From assembly GCF_008728515.1 (NCBI RefSeq), contig NC_044995.1:8195104-8259103 (forward strand): a stretch of 64,000 nt of DNA. Direction: 5' to 3'. The notes beneath the pieces were generated by a model, which saw nothing but the letters and a program-made list of their open reading frames with translations, was not told the origin of the DNA and did no database searches. The stretch comes from Papio anubis (Eukaryota > Chordata > Mammalia > Primates > Cercopithecidae). This document shows positions 56,921-64,000 of this stretch, piece after piece. Position 1 is the stretch's first letter, and each line of letters starts with the position of its first letter. The translations under genes were made by a program, and so were the position numbers.

Positions 56921-57590
56921 AAATGTGAAGCATGTGACAAAGTTTACAGTCGCAAATCAAGCCTCAAAAGACAGGAGAATTCATACTGGAGAGAAACCAT
57001 ACAAATGTAAGAGTTTGTGACAAGGCTTTCAGGCATGATTCACACCTGGCACAACATACTAGAATTCACACTGGAGAGAAACAAATGTAATGAGTGTAGC
57101 AAAGCCTTTAGTGGGCAGTCAACATTTATTCCTCATCAGGCAATCCATGGTATAGAGAAACTTTACTAATGTAATGATTGTCACAGAGTCTTCAGTAACG
57201 CTACAACCATTGCAAATCACTGGAGAATCCATAATGGAGATCTTACATGTGTAATAATTGCGGGAAATTTTTCAGACATCATTCATACTTTGCAGTTCAT
57301 TGGCAAACTCATGTTGGAGAGAAACCTTACAAATGTGATTGTGCCAAGGTCTTCAGTCAAGCTTCATCCTATGCAAAACAGGAGAATTCGTACAGGAGAG
57401 AAACCTCACAAGTGATATGATTGTGGCAGAGCCTTTACTTCATGTTCACACCTCATTAGACATCAGAGAATGCATACTGGACAGAAATCTTATAAATGTC
57501 ATGAGTGTGGCAAGGTCTTCAGTCTGATTTCACTCCTTGTAGAATATCAGAAAATTCATTTTTGAGGTGATTGTTCCAAGTGCAATGAGT
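56921..57590 (+). pseudogene. Fossil zinc fingers beyond the stop, unit C
   Basis: Finger-like sequence in broken frames (KCEACDKVYSRKSSLKRQ onward), with the same indels as units A and B; for example 'AGACAGGAGAATTC' lacks two bases of the usual AGACATAGGAGAATTC. It may be 3' UTR. Confidence 0.8.
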
Positions 57591-57644
57591 ATAGCAAACC
57601 ATCAAGCATTAATTGACATTAAAGTGTTTATGTTAAGAGGATTG

Positions 57645-57750
57645 GGCCAGGCGTGGTGGCTCACGCCTGTAATCCCAGCAGTTTGGTAGGCCAAGGTGGG
57701 TACATCACTTGAGGCCAGGAGTTTGAGATCAGCCTGACCAACAGACAGGA
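57645..57750 (+). repeat. Alu left-arm fragment
   Basis: Same shared fragment as at 1.1 kb and 29.72 kb. Confidence 0.78.
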
Positions 57751-57854
57751 GCCATTTTCCCAGCCTGTTTTTTGCTTCTTTAATGAAAACTGATAGGGAT
57801 TTTTCTGGGTATTGTGTTGAATCTAAATCACATTGGGTTATATAATTATTTAAC

Positions 57855-58155
57855 GGCCGGGCGCGGTGGCTCAAGCCTGTAATCCCAGCACTTTGGGAGG
57901 CGGAGATGGGCGGATCACGAGGTCAGGAGATCGAGACCATCCTGGCTAACACGGTGAAACCCCGTCTCTACTCAAAAATACAAAAAACTAGCCGGGCGAG
58001 GTGGCGGGCACCTGTAGTCCCAGCTACTGGGGAGGCTGAGGCAGGAGAATGGCGTAAACCCAGGAGGCGGAGCTTGCAGTGAGCTGAGATCCGGCCACTG
58101 CACTCCAGCCTGGGCCACAGAGCGAGACTCCGTCTCAAAAAAAAATAATAATAAT
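57855..58155 (+). mobile_element. Young AluYR-like element, specific to unit C
   Basis: Near-consensus forward element with 'AAAACTAGCCGGGCGAGG' and 'GAGATCCGGCCACTGCAC'. Flanked by 'AATTATTTAAC' at 57,844-57,854 and 58,156-58,166. Confidence 0.92.
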
Positions 58156-58785
58156 AATTATTTAACAATCTTACTTTTTCCAAACCAGCAATATGGGTTA
58201 TATATATATGTTTTTAATCATTTTGATGTATGTTTTTAGATTGCAAGGTACAGATTTCTCACCTTTTTACACTTATTCCTATTTCTTTAAGTTCTCTAGC
58301 AAATGGAAGTGTTTTAAATTTTCTTTTAAAATTGTTCATCGTTAATGTATGGAAATTCATCTAATTTTTGGTGCTGATATTGTATTGTGCGGATACATTG
58401 AATGTGTTTGTTAGCTCCAGTAGTATTTTGATTGACTCTCTGTGATTTTCTACACAGAAGATCGTGTCATCTACAAACAAATATAATTTTACTTATTTCT
58501 GATTTGGATGAGTTTTATTTCTTTTACTACTTAATTGCTCTGGCTAGGACAACCAGTATCTATTGAACAGAAGGGGTGAGTGCATTCTTGCATCATGTGA
58601 GATCCAACAGGAAAGCATTCCATTTTCCCAGCTTAGTTATTTACTCGTTGGTCATTTCATGGATGGTCTTTCTATTGTTGAGGTAAATTTCCTTCTCTAC
58701 CTATTTTGTTTAGGATTTCTGTGATTATTAGATTTTGAATTTTGTGAAATGCTTTTTTTCCATCTATTGAGATGATGTGGTTTTC

Positions 58786-59097
58786 TTTTTTTTTTTTTTT
58801 TTTTTTTTTTTTTGACGGAGTCTTGCTCTGTCACCCAGGCTGGAGTGCAGTGGCCGGATCTCAGCTCACTGCAAGCTCCTCTTCTCGGGTTCATGCCATT
58901 CTCCTGCCTCAGCCTCCCAAGTAGCTGGGACTACAGGCACCCGCCACTTCGCCCGGCTAGTTTTTTTTTTGTATTTTTTAGTAGAGACGGGGTTTCACCG
59001 TATTAGCCAGGATGGTCTCGATCTCCTGACCTCATGATCCGCCCGTCTCGGCCTCCCAAAGTGCTGGGATTACAGGCTTGAGCCACCGCGCCCGGCC
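58786..59097 (-). mobile_element. Young AluYR-like element, reverse, specific to unit C
   Basis: Flanked by the 15-bp 'GATGATGTGGTTTTC' (58,771-58,785 and 59,098-59,112). Contains 'CAGTGGCCGGATCTCAG'. Confidence 0.92.
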
Positions 59098-59484
59098 GAT
59101 GATGTGGTTTTCATCTTTCGTTCTGTTCAAGTCGTATTTCACATTGATTTGCTTGAATATGTTGAACCATCCTTGCATCCCAGAAATAAGTGGCACTTGA
59201 ATATCTACAATCCTTTTTATAGCCTCTGGAATACAGTTTTCTAGTACAAGAAGTCTTCAAGAAGTTCATGGAAAAATACGTAGTATGTGTCTTATGAGAA
59301 AATTTTACATAAATTTCACAGTTTTTGCAACAAAATAAACTGGTACAAATCTGTTATGTCAGAATAGGCTCTAGTTTAAGGCACTCAGAAGGATAAGACG
59401 TGAGTTTGAAAACAGACTCTGTCAAGCAATATAAATTCTGCTAAAATTGAAACAAGAAGAAACATCAAATTTACAATGAGACCA

Positions 59485-59775
59485 GATGCAGTGGCCCAGT
59501 CCTGTAATCCCAGCACTTTCAGAGGCCAAGACAGGTGGGTCACGTGAGCCCAGGTATTCAAGACCAGCGTGGGCAACGTGGTGAAACATCCTTCTCTACA
59601 AAAAATGCAAAAATTAGCTGGGAGTGGTGGGACATGTCTGCAGTATTTTTAGGAGAGACGGGGTTTCACCATATTGGCCAGGCTGGTCTTGAACTCCTGA
59701 CCTCGTGATCCGCCTGCCTCAGCCTCCCAAAGTGCGGGGATTACAGGAGTGTGCCACTGCGCCCACCCCATATCA
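59485..59775. repeat. Forward Alu joined to the 5' part of a reverse Alu
   Basis: The forward Alu (as at 2.3 kb) stops at 'GACATGTCTGCAG' and is joined to reverse Alu sequence (as at 2.96-3.08 kb). A deletion of about 0.5 kb relative to unit A. Confidence 0.72.
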
Positions 59776-59864
59776 GTTTTACAGAAAAAAAAAAAAAAAT
59801 CTTGTTTGTGCCGCAATGAAGAGGACTGACACCTAACAGCAGAAACAGTATTCAGGAGTTCAAG

Positions 59865-60510
59865 AACAGGCTGGTTAACATGGTGAAACCACGTCTCTAC
59901 TAAAAATACAAAAATTAGCTGGGTATGGTGGTGGACGCCTGTAATCCCAGTTACTCAGGAGGCTGAGGCTGGACAATCGCTTGAACCCCAGAGGTGGACA
60001 TTGCAGTGAGCTGAGGTGGCGCCATTGTACTCCAGATCACGTGAGGTCAGGAGTTCAAAACCAGCCTGGCCAACATGGTGAAACCCCCTCTCTACTAAAA
60101 ATACAAAACAAAAGGCCAGGCGTGGTGGCTCACACCTGTAATCCCAGCACTTTGGAAGGCTGAAGCAGGTGGATCACAAGGTCAGGAGTTTGACACCACC
60201 CTGCCCAACATGGTGAAACCCCATCTCTACTAAAAACACAAAAGTTAGCTAGGCTCCCAGCTACTCGAGAGACTAAGCCAGGAGAATCGCTTGAACCCAG
60301 GAGGCGGAGGTTGCAGTAAGCAGTTGAGATCGTGTCACTGCACTCCAGCCTAGGCAACACAGCGAGACTGTCTCAAACAAACAAACAATGGTGGCATGCA
60401 CCTGTAATCCCAGCTACTTGGGAGGCTGAGGCAGGAGAACTGCTTGAATCTGAGAGGTAGAGGTTGCAGTGAGCCGAGATTGCCCCACTGCACCCCAACC
60501 TGGGTGAGTC
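59865..60510 (+). repeat. Nested forward Alus
   Basis: A partial Alu to about 60,110, a complete Alu at 60,112-60,385 with an ACAAACAA tail, and the 3' remainder of an Alu to about 60,510. Confidence 0.72.
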
Positions 60511-60516
60511 TTGCTC

Positions 60517-60549
60517 TTATTTACAGGAAAAGAGTTTTCCTGTAAATAA
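60517..60549. repeat. Perfect 15-bp inverted repeat with a 3-base spacer
   Basis: TTATTTACAGGAAAA, then GAG, then TTTTCCTGTAAATAA. It sits exactly where an Alu remnant meets non-repeat sequence, a likely rearrangement junction. Confidence 0.85.
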
Positions 60550-61349
60550 TTAGGAAGACTAAGCAGCCCCAAAGATAAGACCTCCTGGGATCATTGTCCC
60601 TTTTTATGGAGTGATAAAATAACCTTTCTTGAAGTGTATCAATCCGTCACCAATCAACTTGCTGTAACCTATGCACTGGTCTTGAATGGAAAATATGGTG
60701 CTTCTGCTAAAGCTTCTGTCTTTCCCTGTGTGTGAAACCTTAATGTCTCAACTTTGGAACGCTGATCCCATTCATTAGGAGTTGATGTTTCCAGGTGGCT
60801 ATCCTCATGCTTTGTGTTCAGATAAGTTGTATACTTAATCATAAATTCTAAATTTTATTATTTACTGCTGACATCAGTTTCTGTCGAATTTTAGGAGCCT
60901 CACTAGAGATGGCACCTGTCTCCATGTTGTAAAACTCACACTTGTCAAAGAAACATGGGTTAGGGTTTCTTCCCCTCCTCAGCATGAAGCTAATTAGCTG
61001 ACAGAAATGGTCACCTCCATTACCCAGTAGAGCCAGGATGAACTATGTGTGACCAAGGGTGTTGTCAAGTCCTCTTCCCTGAGGACTGATTAGTGTTTAT
61101 CTTGAAAACATGTACTTAATGGGTTGTATAGAACAGTGAAGTTTCTTTCTCTTTTTTCAACCTCTCAGCTGTTTGCTTCTATTTCCCATCACATTCTGGT
61201 CTAAGGCTTATTTATTAATAACTTTTTAAATTTCTTTCTCTATTATCGTCGTGCAGATGTTTTGTCATTTGGGGGAAGATTTTGTTTTGTTTTGTTTTCA
61301 ATTATATTTTCTCAACAATTAGAAAGTGAAGTAAAAGGTATTTGTTGGA
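60550..61349. other. Non-coding segment shared with unit B
   Basis: From about 60,645 it matches 38.69-39.37 kb. The first 95 bp are specific to unit C. No open frame. Confidence 0.45.
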
Positions 61350-61645
61350 TCAGGCGCAGTGGCTCACACCTGTAATCCCAGCACTCTGGGAGGCCGAGGC
61401 AGGCGGATCACTTGAAGTCAAGAGTTTGAGACCAGCCTGGCCAACATGGTGAAACCCGTCTACAAAAATTAGCCGGGCATGGTGGCACGCGCCTGTAATG
61501 GCAGGTACACCGCAGCTGAGGCAGGGGAATCGCCTGAAACTAGGAGGCAGAGGCTGCAGTGAGCCGAGATCCCCTCACTGCCCTCTAGCCTGGGCTACAG
61601 AGAAATACTCTCATTCAAAACAAAAGAAATAAGTAAATAAATAAA
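61350..61645 (+). repeat. Alu
   Basis: Third copy of the Alu upstream of each promoter (8.6 kb remnant, 39.38 kb). Confidence 0.82.
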
Positions 61646-61792
61646 GTAATAAATCTCTTCCACAAATGTGCTGAGACAACTAACTGGATATCCACATGGA
61701 AAAGAATAATGTTGGATCCCTATCTCACGCAATCAAAATTGTATTTTTGTTATTAAAAAAAAAAAAAGAGAGAGAGAGAGGAGGAAGGGAGC

Positions 61793-61912
61793 CCTGCGGT
61801 AGTGGGTGTTACTTTGTCGCCCAGGCTGGCCTGGACCCCAGGCTCAGCGATCCTCCCGCCGCTGCTTGCTGAGTAGCTGGGTCCTCAGGCTCCCGCCCCC
61901 GCGCCAGCATCC
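61793..61912 (-). repeat. GC-rich Alu-like relic upstream of promoter D
   Basis: Counterpart of 8.89 kb and 39.85 kb. It is cut at its downstream side by an AluY. Confidence 0.55.
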
Positions 61913-61920
61913 CTGCTCTG

Positions 61921-62225
61921 TTTTTTTTTTTTTTTTTTTTTTGAGGCGGAGTCTTCACTCTGTCGCCCAGGCTGGAGTGCAGTGGCACCATCTCGGCTCA
62001 CTGCAAGCTCCGCCTCCCGGGTTCGCGCCATTCTCCTGCCTCAGCCTCCCGAGTAGCTGGGACTACAGGCGCCCGCCACCGCGCCTGGCTAATTTTTTTT
62101 GTATTTTAGTAGAGACGGGGTTTCACCGTGTTAGCCAGGATGGTCTCGATCTCCTGACCTCGTGATCCGCCCGCCTCGGCCTCCCAAAGTGCAGGGATTA
62201 CAGGCGTGAGCCACCGCGCCCGGCC
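61921..62225 (-). mobile_element. Young AluY, reverse, beside promoter D
   Basis: Ends 'CCACCGCGCCCGGCC'. Flanked by 'TCCCTGCTCTG' / 'TCCCTGCTCTG' (61,910-61,920 and 62,230-62,240). Absent from promoters B and C. It lies about 140 bp upstream of the conserved promoter block. Confidence 0.87.
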
Positions 62226-62363
62226 GCTTTCCCTGCTCTGTTTACCCAGCAGGTGGTCACCTCACTCCTCGCCGGCCTGAACACTCCGTCCCGCATCCCA
62301 GGCGGTGGCTTTAGGGAAGTCTCTGAAGCTGAGCACAGGGTGGATTTTCCCTCCACCCAGTGA

Positions 62364-62779
62364 ATGGAGAATAGAAAGGGAGAGAATTTCTATTCTGTTC
62401 TGTGGGCCGTCAGCATGAAATTGTACCTTCGGCCCAGGCAGGGCTTTGCATTTCACATTCTAGTTTACATGCCCATTCCAGACAATTCCAGGGCTTTTGA
62501 ATCACGCCTCAGCCTTTCTGGTGGGTCTGGACTCCAAAACCCTAAAACAGGCGCCGGAGGGAGGGTGAGGAAGTCACAGGTCCCGCCCCTGCCCCGCCCT
62601 CTGCCCCGCCCTCTGCCGGTTCTAAAGAGCAAAATCTCTCCGCCTCGCACCCCGCCCCTACCTCGCCCAGGCCCCGCCCACCTCCTCGCGGGTCCCACCC
62701 AGGCCTGGCTTTTGTCCTGCGCGCAGATTCGCGAAAACCCGGAAGCGGATCGCGTGGAGTGACGGTCCCATCGCCGCGC
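62364..62779 (+). promoter_or_regulatory. CpG-rich promoter and non-coding exon 1 of unit D
   Basis: Third copy of the promoter block, with donor 'GCGCGTGAGT' (GT at 62,780). A short tandem duplication of 'TGCCCCGCCCTC' near 62,590-62,616 gives one more GC box than B or C. The rest of the gene lies beyond the window. Confidence 0.73.
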
Positions 62780-63316
62780 GTGAGTTTCGTTCTGTGTTGT
62801 ATTAAGTCTGCGCTTCCCAGGTCCCTGGCGCTTCTGTACCTGGGGTGTGGGGTCCCCACAAACCTGGAAATTTTCAGCCATCTTCCTTCACCTACAGCAA
62901 ATTGAGACGACCCTGTGAGAGTCCGGGGGTCGCTTCCTTTGGGGTTTAAGGTCGCCCTGAGGCTGGTCCCGACCCGGGTCTTTCTGCTGTAGGGCAGTGT
63001 GTACACTTTCTATCGCGTAGTTTTCCTGCTCTAAACCTTTTTCTGACTCCTCCCGCCCCGCGCTTTTTAAAGTCCTCACCGGATAGGTGGATTCTCGCCC
63101 TCTTCCGCCCATGGAAGGTAGAACCGCGGCCCCAGTCCCAGGAAGGCCGCCTCCTCTGTCTGGTCCTGGGATCCTGCAGACCCCACCCTTGTCTTAAGGC
63201 GCCCTCGCCCCCCGACCTCCCTCCTCCTGCTGGGCCCTGCTGCTCCCTAGGTCTCCCTTCCGCAGTCACGGCTTCCCCTGAGCCTACCTTGGGGAGGTGG
63301 CTGGGGCCTGTCCTGT
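62780..63316 (+). other. Start of intron 1 of unit D
   Basis: Copy of 9.53-10.07 kb and 40.49-41.03 kb. Reverse frames across it (up to 154 codons) are GC-driven and not supported as genes. Confidence 0.5.
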
Positions 63317-64000
63317 TAAAGGGGGCCAGCCCTTCCACACCTGTGGGTATTTCTTGTCAGGTGGGACGAGAGCCTGAGAAAAGAAGGAAGACACAGAGAC
63401 AAAGTATAGAGAAAGAACAGTGGGCCCAGGGGACCGGTGCTCAGTATAGGGAGGACCCGCACCGGTCCCAGCCTCTGAGTTCCCTGAGTATTTATTGATC
63501 ATTATTTTTACTATCTTAGCTAGGGGCGTGTATCAGGGCAACAGGTGGGGAGAAGGTCAGCAGGGAAACGTGTGAGCAAAGGAATCTGTATCATGAATAA
63601 GTTCAAGGAAAGGTACTGTGCCCGGATGTGCACGCAGGCTAGCTTTATGGTTCTCTTTACCCAAACATCTCAGTGTAGCAAGGAGCAACAGAGCAGTATT
63701 GCTGCCAGCATATCTCACCTCCAGCCACAGGGCGGTTTTCTCCTATCTGAAAATAGAAAGAATGGGAATGGTCGGCTTTGCACCAAGACATTCCAATCCC
63801 AAGGATGAGCAGGAGACAGCCTTCCTCTTATCTCAGTTGCAAAGAGGCTCCCTCTTTTACTAATCCTCCTCAGCAAAGACCCTTTATGGGTGTCGGGCTG
63901 GGGGATGTAAGGTCTTTCCTTTCCCATGAGGCCATATCTCAGGCTGTCTCAGTGGGGGGAAACCTTGGACAATACCCAGGCTTTCTTGGGCAGAGGCTTT
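63317..64000 (-). mobile_element. HERV-K-type LTR, reverse, cut by the window end
   Basis: Reverse complement of the LTR family at 13.91 kb and 36.65 kb, from its 3' end ('GGGGGCCAGCCC') past 'GAGTATTTATTGATCATT' to the window edge. Conserved intron sequence stops at 'CCTGTCCTGT' where it begins. Solo LTR or provirus cannot be told from this window. Confidence 0.82.

Larger units (their letters stand above)
57785..59215 (-). mobile_element. LINE-1 ORF2 fragment, reverse, split by two AluYs
   Basis: Third copy of the antisense L1 piece, interrupted at 57,855 and 58,786 by young Alus in opposite orientations. Confidence 0.7.

Noticed and set aside
1..64000. CRISPR arrays, bacterial operons, riboswitches or phage features
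   Set aside because: The repeats are SINE, LINE, LTR and zinc-finger units. Spliced KRAB-ZNF structure and Alu content identify primate nuclear DNA.

Overview
The window is vertebrate nuclear DNA from a primate, most likely an Old World monkey (macaque/baboon group). It is saturated with Alu, LINE-1 and HERV-K-type LTR sequence. Several young Alus carry the words 'ATCCGGCCACTGCACTCC' and 'AAAACTAGCCGGGCGAGG', which I associate with cercopithecoid AluYR subfamilies. The coding content is a tandem KRAB zinc-finger (KZFP) array of the ZNF765/ZNF761/ZNF813/ZNF845 type. With the vomeronasal-receptor fragment near 8.4 kb, it points to the counterpart of human 19q13.41-q13.42. I do not assign one-to-one orthologues.

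All genes lie on the + strand as repeats of one unit: CpG-rich promoter and exon 1, a short exon 2 with ATG and five codons (MALPQ), a KRAB-A exon, one long C2H2 exon, then a tail of fossil fingers followed by an antisense LINE-1. Unit A is only the decayed 3' end of an upstream copy (1-994). Unit B has promoter 9.1-9.5 kb, exon 2 at 16.94 kb, an intact KRAB-A exon at 20.66-20.78 kb and a zinc-finger exon at 26.57 kb. Unit B's reading frame is lost after ten fingers at 28.0 kb, although finger sequence continues to 28.84 kb. Unit C has promoter 40.1-40.5 kb, exon 2 at 48.58 kb, a KRAB-A exon with several indels at 51.05 kb and an open 22-finger exon at 54.50-56.92 kb. Unit D is only a promoter and exon 1 (62.36-62.78 kb), with an antisense HERV-K-type LTR starting about 0.5 kb inside its first intron and running off the window.

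Intron 1 of both B and C carries the same antisense retroviral env relic. Intron 1 of B also has one solo LTR nested in another, both with target-site duplications and an unfilled site in C. Insertions present in only one unit, with clean target-site duplications, show continuing retroposition after the units duplicated.

KZFPs of this class bind DNA through the finger array and recruit TRIM28/KAP1 through KRAB to silence chromatin, often at retroelements. As given, B would encode KRAB plus 10 fingers (about 525 aa). C would encode about 855 aa with 22 fingers only if its KRAB exon were intact. The defects in B (28.0-28.47 kb) and C (50.4-51.12 kb) fall in patches unusually rich in small indels, as does the head of a young Alu at 31.33-31.5 kb. 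Consensus or assembly error is therefore a real alternative to pseudogenisation. I saw no tRNA, rRNA or CRISPR feature.
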